Assembly (NCBI GenBank): GCA_963747765.1
Contig: CAVVGH010000007.1
Location: forward strand, 434,001 to 498,000
Length of the DNA stretch: 64,000 bases
Direction: 5' to 3'
Origin: VRUE01 sp963747765
Lineage (GTDB): Bacteria; Actinomycetota; Thermoleophilia; Solirubrobacterales; 70-9
Positions 8,820 to 17,120 of this stretch are shown piece by piece. The notes under the pieces are model-generated. The model made no database searches and was not told the DNA's origin. It saw only the letters and a list, made by a program, of their open reading frames with translations. A program made the translations under genes and the position numbers. How positions within the stretch are numbered: position 1 is the first letter of the stretch; each line of letters begins with the position of its first letter.

Positions 8820-10097
8820 ATGGCCGAGACACAGTCCGAGCACGCTCCCACGGCGAGTTATGAGGCCGACCCCGCCGCGGTGAAGCGCGTCCTCCTGCTC
8901 TACTCGGGCGGGCTGGACACCAGCGTGATGCTGAAGTGGATCCAGGATCGCTACGGAGCGGAGGTGGTCTGCCTCACCGTCAACCTCGGCCAGCCCGGCG
9001 AGGACTACGCCGTGATCGAGGACAAGGCAAGGCGGCTCGGCGCTCTCGAGTGCCACGTCATCGACGCCCGGGAGCGGTTCGCGCGGGACTTCGTTGCGCC
9101 GGCGATCAAGGCGAATGCTCTCTACGGCGACGGCTATCCGCTGTTCACGGCGCTCGGCCGGCCGCTGATCGCCGAGCTGGCCGTCGAGCAGGCACGGACG
9201 AGCGGTTGCGACACGATCGCCCACGGCTGCACCGGCAAGGGCAACGATCAGGTGCGGATCGAGGCGACCGTCGCGACACTGGCGCCGGAGTTGAGGACGA
9301 TCGCGCCGGTGCGCGCCTGGCAAATGGGCCGCGAGGAGGAGATCGCCTACGCACGCGAGCACGGGATCCCCGTCAAGGGAGGGACGGAGGTGGCGCCCTA
9401 CTCGATCGACGACAACCTCTGGGGCCGCTCCTCGGAGGGGCGCTGGATCGAGGACCTGGCGCGGGCGCCCGAGGACGATGTCTTTCAGCTCGTGACGCGC
9501 CCGGAGGAGGCGCCTGACGAGGCAGAGCTGGTGAGCGTCGAGTTCGAGGCGGGGGTGCCGGTGGGGTTGAACGGCGAGCGTCTCGAATTGGTCGAGCTGC
9601 TCGAACGCGCCGCCGCGATCGGTGCCCGCCATGGCGTCGGCATCGTCGACCACATCGAGGACCGCATCGTGGGGCTCAAGGTCCGCGACATCTACGAGGT
9701 GCCCGCCGCGGCGATCCTGCTCAGCGCCCACAGGGAGCTCGAGAAGCTGGTCGGCACGATCCACCAGAACCAGTTCAAGCCGAGCCTGGACCAGAAGTGG
9801 GCCTACCTGGTCTACGCGGGGCTCTGGTGGGAGCCGCTGCGCTCCGATCTCGATGCCTACATGGACGCGGTCAACGCGCAGGTGACGGGGACGATCGGCT
9901 TGAAGCTCTACAAGGGGAGTGCGCGGGTGGTCACTCGCTCCTCGCCAAATGCCGTCTACGACGCGGACCTCGCCTCGTTCGCCGAGTCGGGCGGCCTGTT
10001 CTCGCAGGCCGCCTCGCCCGGCTTCATCGAGCTGTGGTCGCTGCAATCGCGAATGGCCCACCGGATCAGACAGCGGCAGAGAGGGGGCGAGGCCTGA
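8820..10097 (+). CDS. argG: Argininosuccinate synthase
   Basis: 425 aa, about 25 residues longer at the N-terminus than the minimal enzyme. It joins citrulline and aspartate with ATP. The PP-loop motif 'YSGGLDTSVMLKW' lies at about residues 27-40; 'HGCTGKGNDQVR' and 'SIDDNLWGRSSEG' are the standard substrate-binding motifs. A later ATG/GTG within the first 25 codons is not obviously better, so the ATG at 8820 is kept. No clear Shine-Dalgarno; it follows the Thr-rich gene by 12 nt. argH is not adjacent. Confidence 0.95.
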   Translation: MAETQSEHAPTASYEADPAAVKRVLLLYSGGLDTSVMLKWIQDRYGAEVVCLTVNLGQPGEDYAVIEDKARRLGALECHVIDARERFARDFVAPAIKANALYGDGYPLFTALGRPLIAELAVEQARTSGCDTIAHGCTGKGNDQVRIEATVATLAPELRTIAPVRAWQMGREEEIAYAREHGIPVKGGTEVAPYSIDDNLWGRSSEGRWIEDLARAPEDDVFQLVTRPEEAPDEAELVSVEFEAGVPVGLNGERLELVELLERAAAIGARHGVGIVDHIEDRIVGLKVRDIYEVPAAAILLSAHRELEKLVGTIHQNQFKPSLDQKWAYLVYAGLWWEPLRSDLDAYMDAVNAQVTGTIGLKLYKGSARVVTRSSPNAVYDADLASFAESGGLFSQAASPGFIELWSLQSRMAHRIRQRQRGGEA

Positions 10098-10249
10098 TGT
10101 ACGACAGCCTGGGAAAGGCGGCCCTGCGCTTCGCGGCCGGCTATCTGCGGCGGCGCTACCGTCGCGAGATCAGGATTGGCTTGGGCGTTGCGGTTGGCGC
10201 GCTGGCGGTTGCCGTCTACCTGGCGAATCGCGAAGTCCCCGAGGGCTGA
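10097..10249 (+). CDS. Small single-span membrane protein
   Basis: 50 aa, read from the ATG that overlaps the argG stop (TGATG). The N-terminal half is basic ('RRRYRREIRIG') and is followed by one hydrophobic helix ('LGVAVGALAVAVYLAN'), so it is probably a tail-anchored or single-span inner-membrane protein. No family recognised. The tight coupling to argG and the membrane-like composition support it as a real gene, but its small size leaves doubt. Confidence 0.5.
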   Translation: MYDSLGKAALRFAAGYLRRRYRREIRIGLGVAVGALAVAVYLANREVPEG

Positions 10250-10293
10250 GCGTCCGCGCCACGCAATTTTCGTTGCGGATTATGGGCAACTTG

Positions 10294-10313
10294 TGAGCAT
10301 TTGCTCATAGACT
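10294..10313 (+). promoter_or_regulatory. Perfect 14-bp palindrome abutting a -10 hexamer
   Basis: TGAGCA-TT-TGCTCA (10294-10307) is a perfect inverted repeat. It is followed at once by TAGACT (10308-10313), a good -10 element by the pattern seen elsewhere in this window. The palindrome therefore sits in the -35/-10 spacer of the promoter for the transglycosylase-like gene and is a likely operator. The regulator is unknown. Confidence 0.5.
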
Positions 10314-10333
10314 CCGCTAGTGTCGCCGGCTTC

Positions 10334-11374
10334 GTGCGGCGAACGATCGCCACAGATTTGCGCGGCGCGGCGCGGTTTCGCCTGCTCGCCTGCGCCGCCG
10401 GCTTCGCCTGCGCCGCCGTCGCCGGCGCTCTGCTGCCCGCCGGTTCGGCGGGGGCCTCGGATGTCGGGGCGCTGCGGGCCAGGGTCGACCGGGCCCGCGG
10501 CGAAGCCGCCTCGCTCGCCGGCGAGTTGCGCGATACGCAGGCCCAGCTGGCGGGCGCTCAGCAGCAGGCCGCGGCGTCCGCCGCAAGGGAGCGGCGCCTG
10601 AGCGAGCTTCTTGCGAGCGGCGAGGCCCGCGCCGCGAGGTTGGGCGCCAGGGTTGAGAGCGCGAGGCACCGGCTCGCCACCGAGCGGCACCGCCTGCATC
10701 GCGCTCGTCGCGTGCTGGCGCGGCGGCTCGTTGCCATCTACGAGGGCGGCCGGCCAAGCACCGCGAGCGTCGTCCTCGCCGCGAGCAACCTCGACGAGCT
10801 TGCGACGCGCACCGAATACCTGCAGAGCATCAGAGACGCGGACACGGTGCTGGCGGCGCGCGTTGCGCAGGTGCGCGACTCCCTGCGCCGCGCGCTTGCC
10901 CGCGTGGCCGCGTTGAAGGCCCGAGTCGACGCCTACAACGAGCGCCTCTCGTCCGCGCGTTCCGAAATAGCCGCCGTGCGGGCGGCTGCCGAGGCGGCGG
11001 CAGCCCGGCTGGCGTCGCTGAGCGCGTCTCGCAGGGAGTCCCTGGCGACGCTGAAATCCCGGATCGGCACCTGGGTCAGCGACATCGAGGCCGCCGAAGC
11101 GGCGAGCCGTGCGGCGGCCGAAGAAACCGTCGGCCGCTGGCTGGGCGGCCCGTACTCGATCCCCACCTACGTAGTGATGTGCGAGTCGGGTGGCAACTAC
11201 GGCGCCCTCAATCCCTCCAGCGGAGCGGGCGGCGCCTACCAGATCCTCCCCTCGACCTGGGCCCAGTACGGCGGCCAGGGTCAGCCGCAGGACGCCTCCA
11301 AGGACGAACAGGACAGGATCGCGGAGGAAATCTGGGCCGACTCCGGTGGCAGCGCCTGGGTATGCGCCGGTTGA
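10334..11374 (+). CDS. Secreted coiled-coil protein with Rpf/transglycosylase-like domain
   Basis: 346 aa from GTG 10334; a TTG at 10301 is in frame but would place the promoter palindrome inside the gene. A signal peptide ('LLACAAGFACAAVAGALLPAG...ASA'-like) is followed by a long coiled coil (about residues 45-265) of the type seen in PcsB/CwlO-like wall hydrolases. A C-terminal ~75-residue lysozyme-like domain has catalytic Glu in 'VMCESGGNYGALNPSSGAGG' and 'YQILPSTW'. This domain resembles resuscitation-promoting-factor/transglycosylase-like domains that cut peptidoglycan glycan strands. It is likely exported and active in the cell wall during growth or revival. Confidence 0.85.
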   Translation: MRRTIATDLRGAARFRLLACAAGFACAAVAGALLPAGSAGASDVGALRARVDRARGEAASLAGELRDTQAQLAGAQQQAAASAARERRLSELLASGEARAARLGARVESARHRLATERHRLHRARRVLARRLVAIYEGGRPSTASVVLAASNLDELATRTEYLQSIRDADTVLAARVAQVRDSLRRALARVAALKARVDAYNERLSSARSEIAAVRAAAEAAAARLASLSASRRESLATLKSRIGTWVSDIEAAEAASRAAAEETVGRWLGGPYSIPTYVVMCESGGNYGALNPSSGAGGAYQILPSTWAQYGGQGQPQDASKDEQDRIAEEIWADSGGSAWVCAG

Positions 11375-11399
11375 CGCCGGCCGGCGGTTCCCCGAGACT
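11371..11399 (+). promoter_or_regulatory. Sigma-70-type promoter for the SDR gene
   Basis: TTGACG (11371-11376), a 17-nt spacer and GAGACT (11394-11399) lie 12 nt before the ATG at 11412. The -35 is the best match to TTGACA noted in the window. Confidence 0.45.
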
Positions 11400-11411
11400 G
11401 CGGGGGTAGCC

Positions 11412-12245
11412 ATGGGTCACGAGATCAACCTTGCCGGCAAGATCGCCGTCGTCACCGGCGGTGGCTCGGGGATCGGCCGCTCGACCGCGATCTTGCTGGC
11501 TCGCCACGGTGCCAAGCTGCACGTCGCCGATCTCAACGGCGAGGCCGCCGAGGCGGTTGTCCGCGAGATCGACGCCGCCGGTGGTAAGGCCTTCGGTCAC
11601 CTGCTCGACGTCTCCGACCCCGACGCCGTCGAGGCGTTCGCGGCAGCGGTCTTCGAGGCCGACGGTGGGGTGGACATCCTCCATAACAACGCCGGCATCG
11701 GTCACGGGGGCAATATCGAGTCCACGACGATCGAGGACTGGCAGCGCGTAATCGGCGTCAACCTGCTGGGCGTGGCCTACGGCGTTCAGGCATTCGTGCC
11801 GAGGATGCTGAAGCAGGGCCGGCCCGCATCGGTTGTCAATACGGCGTCGATGGCGGGACTCGTCCCGGCGGCCAAGCTCGCCCCCTACTGTGCCTCGAAG
11901 TACGGGGTGGTCGGACTGACCGAGGCACTCAACGCCGAGCTTTCCAAGCGGGGGATCCACTTCAGCGCGATCTGTCCGGGCATCATCGACACGGCGATCG
12001 TCGCGACCGGGATCATGCGCGGCGAGACCGCCGCGAACCAGGACAAGATCACGCGGTTCTACGAGAAGCGCGGGGCCTCGCCCGACGAGGTGGCGGAGGG
12101 TGTGCTGGCGGCGATCGCCAAGCACAGGATGATCGTTCCGGTGCCGCGTCGCCAGGTCACGGCGCCGTACCTGTTGCACCGCCTCTCGCCGCGGCTGACC
12201 CAGCCGATCGCCCGCGCCATGGAGCGAATCGCAAGCAGGGGATGA
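11412..12245 (+). CDS. Short-chain dehydrogenase/reductase
   Basis: 277 aa from the ATG at 11412; a longer frame back to 11190 overlaps the previous gene and is not needed. Classical SDR fold: cofactor loop 'TGGGSGIGRSTA' (residues ~15-26), 'NNAGIGHGG', catalytic Ser in 'VVNTASMAGLVP', and Tyr/Lys in 'PYCASKYG' (YxxxK). The Asp at the end of beta-2 ('VADLN') suggests NAD(H) over NADP(H). The C-terminal 'APYLLHRLSPRLTQPIARAM' is a tail found in SDRs that act on hydrophobic or steroid/acyl-like substrates, but the substrate is not known. Confidence 0.85.
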   Translation: MGHEINLAGKIAVVTGGGSGIGRSTAILLARHGAKLHVADLNGEAAEAVVREIDAAGGKAFGHLLDVSDPDAVEAFAAAVFEADGGVDILHNNAGIGHGGNIESTTIEDWQRVIGVNLLGVAYGVQAFVPRMLKQGRPASVVNTASMAGLVPAAKLAPYCASKYGVVGLTEALNAELSKRGIHFSAICPGIIDTAIVATGIMRGETAANQDKITRFYEKRGASPDEVAEGVLAAIAKHRMIVPVPRRQVTAPYLLHRLSPRLTQPIARAMERIASRG

Positions 12246-12251
12246 CGGGCG

Positions 12252-13160
12252 TCAGTCGGCGCCTGGGTCCCGCGGCGGCTCAGAGTCTCGGTCGGAGTGC
12301 GGTCTGCGGCCCTCGCCGGGATGCGTGACGCGCTCGGCGCGGTGGCGGACCTCGGCCGCCGCCTCGCGGGTGGCTGCGAAGGCCTCCTGGGTCGCCGCTG
12401 CGACGCCCTCGCTCGGCTTACCGCCGACGATGTCGCGGAAGGCGTTCTTGAAGCGCTCGGTGCGGCGGTCCGGCCGGAAGCGAGCCTCGGACTTGGCCTG
12501 CTTGTCCGGGCGGCGCTCCCCGTAGCGCCGGCGTGCCCAGGGTGAGCCCGGCTTGCCGATCCGGCTGGCGCCGTAGAGCCCGACCGGGAAGACGAAGAAG
12601 CCGACGGCCCCGTGCAGGAGGCGCTGCTTGGCGAAGCAGATCGCGACCAGCCCGAAGACGAGGGCGGCGCCGGCGACGCTGATCGCGGTCTCGGCGAGCG
12701 AACCGGTGTCGAAGCTGAACGGAACGAAGCCAAGCAGGATCAGCACCATGCCCGCCGCGGCGATCACGGTGGCATCGATCGAGGAGCGCCCCTCCTCGGC
12801 CCAGTAGACGTCGTCGAGGTAGACCCACAGGGCGAACTCGTCGATCGTCAGGCCGGCGCCGACGCCGAAGACGAAGGCGCAGATCTCCGCGTAGGGGCTG
12901 TCACCGAGAACCGTGAAGCCGACCACGCCGGCAACCATCATCGCGACTATCCCGAAGACGAGGTGATGGAGGTGGACCCCGCTGTCGCTCACCACGCTGC
13001 CCGGCCACCAGGGGACGCGTGGGCTGCGCATCAAGCGCGTGCTCATCCTGATGAAGGCGAAGGAGAGGATGAACCCGACCAGCACCAGGAAGACCCCCTG
13101 CTTGTCGTTGGCTGCGATCTGGTCCTGCCAGAAGTCGGAGGCAAAGAAGGCGAGGCTCAT
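12252..13160 (-). CDS. Multi-span integral membrane protein with a charged C-terminal tail
   Basis: 302 aa, read from the ATG at 13160 that overlaps the upstream gene by 4 nt. About six membrane helices (between residues ~20 and 215) are followed by a ~85-residue Arg/Lys/Glu-rich cytoplasmic tail. Conserved-looking polar motifs occur near the membrane: 'GVHLHHLVFG' and 'LTIDEFALWVYLDDVYW'. These match a widespread but uncharacterised actinobacterial membrane family as I recall it. Last gene of a four-gene minus-strand operon. No enzyme motif recognised, so function is open; the His and acidic residues could bind a metal. Confidence 0.75.
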   Translation of the reverse strand: MSLAFFASDFWQDQIAANDKQGVFLVLVGFILSFAFIRMSTRLMRSPRVPWWPGSVVSDSGVHLHHLVFGIVAMMVAGVVGFTVLGDSPYAEICAFVFGVGAGLTIDEFALWVYLDDVYWAEEGRSSIDATVIAAAGMVLILLGFVPFSFDTGSLAETAISVAGAALVFGLVAICFAKQRLLHGAVGFFVFPVGLYGASRIGKPGSPWARRRYGERRPDKQAKSEARFRPDRRTERFKNAFRDIVGGKPSEGVAAATQEAFAATREAAAEVRHRAERVTHPGEGRRPHSDRDSEPPRDPGAD

Positions 13161-13948
13161 AGCGAGGCGGGGGCCGAGTGCAGCCGCGGGCCGTGGCCGT
13201 CCCTGGCGGCGATCAGCTCGACGGTGAGGAGGACGAGCGCGACGGCGACGAAGGGGGTCGCGACGATGTTCGACAGCGACTCGGACAGCCAGTCCGACCA
13301 CAGGGAATCGCCGAGCAGGGAATGGGCCAGCAGGTCCGAGAGAGCACCGGCTCCCTCGCTCAGCAGCTCGATGGGAGCCAGTACCGCGAGGACCAGCCAG
13401 AAGTGCCCGCGGACCAGTCGCATGCTGCGCGCGAAAGCGGCGCGGACGCCATGCCGCTCCAGCTCCACGACCGGTCCGGCCAGCGCCAGCCAGACATAGA
13501 GGACGATGCCGGGGAGGACGAGCAGGGCGAACCCGGCAACCACCAGCGCCGTGTAGATCAGGTCCACCGCGATCAGGCTCCGATAGTCGAGATGCCGGGA
13601 GATCTCGCGCAGCGAGGGCGGGTGGCCGCTCTCGCCATGGGTGAGCGAGATGGCAACCGCGCCGCTGTAGAAGACCTCCCCGAGCAGCGAGGTGCCGAGC
13701 AGGACCAGCGCCGCCACCGCGACAGCGACCGCCAGCAACCCGCTGCCGAGGCTGAACGAGTCGATGCTGAGGCTGAGCGGAATCGCATCGAGAAGCCCGA
13801 GCGGCACGAAGACGATCGCGGCCAGCGCGAGGAGGGAACGGCCCCAGGCGAGATAGATCCGCACGATTCGCGCGTAGAGCGTCCGCAGGGGCGCGGTGCC
13901 GCTCGGCACGCGGGATCGCCGTCTCGGCGGGGCGGCGGGCCCGGCCAT
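13157..13948 (-). CDS. Multi-span membrane protein
   Basis: 263 aa with about six membrane helices and a basic N-terminus. The central region ('LDYRSLIAVDLIYTALVVAG...GIVLYVWLALAGPVVELE') resembles the membrane domain found in glycerophosphodiester phosphodiesterase-type proteins and related uncharacterised families. There is no soluble catalytic domain. It is the third gene of the operon; its stop overlaps the next start by 4 nt and its own start abuts the upstream stop. Function unknown. Confidence 0.75.
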   Translation of the reverse strand: MAGPAAPPRRRSRVPSGTAPLRTLYARIVRIYLAWGRSLLALAAIVFVPLGLLDAIPLSLSIDSFSLGSGLLAVAVAVAALVLLGTSLLGEVFYSGAVAISLTHGESGHPPSLREISRHLDYRSLIAVDLIYTALVVAGFALLVLPGIVLYVWLALAGPVVELERHGVRAAFARSMRLVRGHFWLVLAVLAPIELLSEGAGALSDLLAHSLLGDSLWSDWLSESLSNIVATPFVAVALVLLTVELIAARDGHGPRLHSAPASL

Positions 13949-14278
13949 CTAACCCCGCCGGCGCCCCGCCGGCCTCCGACCCCGCGCTTCGAGCTTCGAC
14001 TGCGAGGACTGCGCGGCCGGCACGCGCTTCACGTTTCGCAAGTCGGGGAGGAGCAGTTCGTCGGCGCAGCGCCTGTGCCAGTGGTGGTGCTCGGTGCCGC
14101 CCAGACGCAGCACGTACTGGACGACGGTGTGCTCGGTTCCGATCTGGATCTCGCCGTAGCAGCCCGGACAGCGGTAGAGCTTGTGGCCGATGCTGCGGAT
14201 CAGCCAGGCCTCGTCCCCTTCGTCGGTCAGGCCGCGAAGGCTCCAGCGGATGCTGGGGAGCCCGGCGTGCTCGCTCAT
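13949..14278 (-). CDS. Small zinc-finger-like protein (CxxC...HxxC)
   Basis: 109 aa. Cys37/Cys40 in 'YRCPGCYGEI' and His68/Cys71 in 'WHRRC' form a CxxC-x27-HxxC pattern that fits a treble-clef or ribbon zinc site. The C-terminus is very basic ('ARGRRPAGRRRG'), suggesting nucleic-acid or membrane-surface contact. It resembles a short conserved actinobacterial family sometimes labelled ATP/GTP-binding without evidence. Second gene of the minus-strand operon; overlaps the upstream gene by 4 nt. Confidence 0.75.
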   Translation of the reverse strand: MSEHAGLPSIRWSLRGLTDEGDEAWLIRSIGHKLYRCPGCYGEIQIGTEHTVVQYVLRLGGTEHHHWHRRCADELLLPDLRNVKRVPAAQSSQSKLEARGRRPAGRRRG

Positions 14279-14658
14279 CGTCTCGAGAGCCAGGCGAAGC
14301 CGGTGGCCATCGCGAGGTTTGCGACACCGGCAAGGCGCAGCCCGAGCTTTGCGCCGGGCCTGCTGATGGCGGGGGACTCAGACCACAGGGCATCGGTGGC
14401 GATCTCAGTGCCGCGCAGCCAGGCCAGGGCCCACCAGTCGCGCGGCTCGCCACGGGTCGCAGCGATCGCGTGCGCCGCGGCGAAGGTGAGCCAGACCGGC
14501 CCGCAGCGGCGGAACAGATGGGCGGCTTCGGGCGAGGGCTCGTCGTGGCCTAGCACGCGCAGCGTCGCCTCCGGAGCGGCAATCGCCGCAGACCCGAGCA
14601 CCAGGTCGAAAGCGACCATGTTGCGATTCGTGAGGCGCAGCGCCTGCTCGACGGTCAT
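14275..14658 (-). CDS. Small membrane protein
   Basis: 127 aa from the ATG at 14658, which has GGGGGC 4-9 nt upstream; an ATG at 14670 is the alternative. Three hydrophobic stretches (about residues 12-28, 48-66, 105-122) separated by short polar loops. No family recognised with confidence. First gene of the four-gene operon, divergent from the RpiR-type regulator at 14739, with ~80 bp between the two start codons. Confidence 0.65.
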   Translation of the reverse strand: MTVEQALRLTNRNMVAFDLVLGSAAIAAPEATLRVLGHDEPSPEAAHLFRRCGPVWLTFAAAHAIAATRGEPRDWWALAWLRGTEIATDALWSESPAISRPGAKLGLRLAGVANLAMATGFAWLSRR

Positions 14659-14671
14659 TGCAGCCCCCATC

Positions 14672-14711
14672 CAACCAGATTGAGGGCAACGCAACCGGAT
14701 TGGAAGGGAAT
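14672..14711. repeat. 20-bp direct repeat between divergent genes (operator candidate)
   Basis: CAACCAGATTGAGGGCAACG is followed directly by CAACCGGATTGGAAGGGAAT. The period is 20 bp, about two helix turns, and the shared core is CAACCnGATTG. It lies between the minus-strand membrane operon and the RpiR-type regulator, where an autoregulatory site is expected. Confidence 0.4.
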
Positions 14712-14738
14712 GCACGCGATCCGGCGAAATGGACGGCC

Positions 14739-15596
14739 GTGAGCAAGACTGCAACCAAATCCCCCGCCGACCTCAAGAAACTGTCCGAGTACATCCAGGA
14801 GCGCTTCGACGAGTTCTCGCGTTCCCAGAAAGACGTCGCCCGCTACATCATCGACCATCTCGATGAGGCAGCCTTCCTCACCGCCGAGGAGTTGGCCCGC
14901 AGAGCGAGCACCTCGTCATCGACGGTGGTGCGCTTCTCGCAGGCCCTCGGCTTCGAGGGCTACCCCGAGTTGCAGCAGGCGGCAATCGAGGAGTACCGCA
15001 GCTCCGCACCTGCCGCCAACGGCGGTGCGAGCAGCGGCGCTCTGTTCTCCTTCGACCACTCCGAGCTCGAGGGTTCGCTGAGCGCCGACTACTCGAACCT
15101 CGAGGAAACCGCTCGCAACCTGACGCGGGAGCAGGTCGACGGCGCCGTGGCGGCCCTCGCGGAAGCGCAGCGCGTGGTGATCGTCGGCGTCGACCAGATG
15201 GCCTTCTTCGCAAGCTACCTGCGTCACATGCTCAGCCTGCTCGACATCCGCGCCGAGATCGTCGCCAGCACGGGGGGCGAGTCGCTGCAGCGCCTGGGGC
15301 GGATCGACGAGGAGACGCTGGTGATCGTGCTCTCCGCCGGCCGTGCCCATCCGCTGCTGCTGAGGGCCATGAAGCTCGCCCTGCACCGGCAGGCCCGCAC
15401 CCTTGCGATCTCCGACGCGTCGCTCTCCGAGGTCGGCGAGCACGCCGAACAGACGCTCTATTACTCGTCCAACAGCCCCTCCTTCACGCGCTCCAACACA
15501 GCCCTCATGGCGCTCGTCCAGGCGCTTGCCCATGGGCTCTACGCCCGCGACGAAGCGACCCACAAGGACCGCATCCGGGCCTACAAACTCAAGTAG
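14739..15596 (+). CDS. MurR/RpiR-family transcriptional regulator
   Basis: 285 aa from the GTG at 14739; a frame from 14658 would overlap the divergent gene. N-terminal helix-turn-helix (about residues 10-80, 'TAEELARRASTSSSTVVRFSQALGFEGYPEL') is typical of RpiR proteins. The C-terminal SIS domain (about 130-270, 'VVIVGVDQMAFFASYLRHML', 'VLSAGRAHPLLLRAMK') binds phosphosugars in known members. It therefore probably senses a sugar phosphate. Adjacent candidates for control are the divergent membrane operon and pdxST just downstream, but neither link is proven. Confidence 0.88.
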   Translation: MSKTATKSPADLKKLSEYIQERFDEFSRSQKDVARYIIDHLDEAAFLTAEELARRASTSSSTVVRFSQALGFEGYPELQQAAIEEYRSSAPAANGGASSGALFSFDHSELEGSLSADYSNLEETARNLTREQVDGAVAALAEAQRVVIVGVDQMAFFASYLRHMLSLLDIRAEIVASTGGESLQRLGRIDEETLVIVLSAGRAHPLLLRAMKLALHRQARTLAISDASLSEVGEHAEQTLYYSSNSPSFTRSNTALMALVQALAHGLYARDEATHKDRIRAYKLK

Positions 15597-15636
15597 CCCC
15601 GGCGCACGCCTGGAAGAGCGCGAGCCCGGTAGACCG

Positions 15637-15642
15637 TATATT
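15637..15642 (+). promoter_or_regulatory. -10 element for pdxS (likely leaderless)
   Basis: TATATT ends 7 nt before the GTG start of pdxS. The expected transcription start falls at or next to the start codon. A GGGGG run just before the GTG could alternatively act in a very short leader. Confidence 0.5.
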
Positions 15643-15649
15643 TGGGGGC

Positions 15650-16537
15650 GTGACCGAGCGCGCCACCTTCCGACTCAAGACGGGCCTCGCGGAGATGCTC
15701 AAGGGCGGGGTGATCATGGACGTCGTGACGCCCGACCAGGCGCGGATCGCCGAGCAGTCGGGCGCCTGCGCGGTGATGGCCCTGGAGCGGGTACCGGCGG
15801 ACATCCGCCGCGACGGCGGGGTCGCACGGATGTCCGACCCCGCGATGATCAAGGGGATCCAGGAGGCGGTGACGATTCCCGTCATGGCGAAGGCCCGGAT
15901 CGGGCACTTCGCCGAGGCTCAGGTTCTGCAGGCCCTGGAGGTTGACTACATCGACGAGTCGGAGGTGCTCACACCCGCCGACGAGCGCCACCACATCGAC
16001 AAGTTCGCCTTCGAGGTGCCGTTCGTCTGCGGCGCCACGAGCCTGGGGGAGGCCCTGCGACGGATTGGCGAGGGGGCGGCGATGATCCGCTCGAAGGGGG
16101 AGGCCGGCACCGGCAACGTGGTGGAGGCCGTCCGTCACATGCGCGAGATCACGGGCGGGATCAAGAGGCTGACCCTGTTGGGCCCCGAGGAGCTCGCGGG
16201 CGCCGCCAAGGAGCACCAGGCACCGCTCGAGGTGGTGCGCGAGGTCGCCGAGCAGGGCCGCCTCCCCGTGCCGCTCTTCTGCGCCGGCGGAATCGCGACT
16301 CCGGCCGACGCGGCGCTGATGATGCAGCTGGGCGCCGAGGGCAACTTCGTCGGTTCGGGAATCTTCAAGAGCGCCGACCCGGAGCGTCGGGCGCGGGCGA
16401 TCGTCGAGGCGACCACGCACTTCAACGACCCGGAGCGGGTGGCGGGGGCCTCGATCGGGCTCGGGGATGCGATGCCGGGGCTCGAGATCTCGGAGCTCGC
16501 CGCGGCGGACGCGCTGCTGCAGGACCGCGGTGCCTGA
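15650..16537 (+). CDS. pdxS: Pyridoxal 5'-phosphate synthase, synthase subunit
   Basis: 295 aa, full length. PdxS joins ribose 5-phosphate, glyceraldehyde 3-phosphate and ammonia to make pyridoxal phosphate. The protein is highly conserved: the Schiff-base Lys81 lies in 'VMAKARIGHF', and 'DYIDESEVLTPADERHHIDK' and 'GSGIFKS' phosphate-binding motifs are present. It begins with GTG and its stop overlaps pdxT by 8 nt. The two subunits form the usual 12+12 complex, with ammonia passed from PdxT. Confidence 0.97.
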   Translation: MTERATFRLKTGLAEMLKGGVIMDVVTPDQARIAEQSGACAVMALERVPADIRRDGGVARMSDPAMIKGIQEAVTIPVMAKARIGHFAEAQVLQALEVDYIDESEVLTPADERHHIDKFAFEVPFVCGATSLGEALRRIGEGAAMIRSKGEAGTGNVVEAVRHMREITGGIKRLTLLGPEELAGAAKEHQAPLEVVREVAEQGRLPVPLFCAGGIATPADAALMMQLGAEGNFVGSGIFKSADPERRARAIVEATTHFNDPERVAGASIGLGDAMPGLEISELAAADALLQDRGA

Positions 16538-17120
16538 GCTGAGCATCGGCGTCCTCGCGGTGCAGGGGGGGTTCGAAGCGCATCTGACGATGCTGCGGCG
16601 GCTGGGGGCAGATGCGCGGGAGGTGCGCGTGCCGCTCGACCTGGATGGGCTGGACGGGCTCGTGATCCCGGGCGGCGAGAGCACGACGATCGTCAAGGGA
16701 ATCGCGTCCGCCGGCCTCGAGCAGGCAATTCGGTCCCATCAAAGGGCGGGGCGCACCGTGTTCGGGACCTGTGCGGGGATGATCGTCTGCGACGACTCCC
16801 ACCTCGGCCTGATCGATGCCAGCGCGAAGCGCAATGCATTCGGTCGCCAGCTGCAGAGCTTCGAGACCGACCTTGAGGTGGGGGGGATCGGCGACGAGCC
16901 GCTGCGGGCTGTCTTCATTCGCGCTCCCTGGGTGGAGCGCAGCGGCCCGGGCGTCGAGGTGCTCGCCTCCCACGAAGGGCACGCGGTGGTGATCCGCGAG
17001 GGTGGCGTTCTCGCCTGCGCGTTTCATCCCGAGCTGACCGACGACCCGCGCCTGCATGCGTTCTTCATGGCAATGACGACCGCCGCGCGCGAGCGCGCCA
17101 ACCAGGAGGCGAGGACTTGA
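16530..17120 (+). CDS. pdxT: Pyridoxal 5'-phosphate synthase, glutaminase subunit
   Basis: 196 aa from the GTG at 16530, placed by homology ('MPELSIGVLAVQGGFEAHL'). Class I glutamine amidotransferase that feeds ammonia to PdxS. The catalytic Cys81 lies in 'VFGTCAGMIV', the oxyanion strand in 'VIPGGESTT', and the His-x-Glu pair in 'AFHPELTDD' near residue 175. It overlaps pdxS by 8 nt and the following aminopeptidase by 4 nt (TTGA). Confidence 0.95.
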   Translation: MPELSIGVLAVQGGFEAHLTMLRRLGADAREVRVPLDLDGLDGLVIPGGESTTIVKGIASAGLEQAIRSHQRAGRTVFGTCAGMIVCDDSHLGLIDASAKRNAFGRQLQSFETDLEVGGIGDEPLRAVFIRAPWVERSGPGVEVLASHEGHAVVIREGGVLACAFHPELTDDPRLHAFFMAMTTAARERANQEART

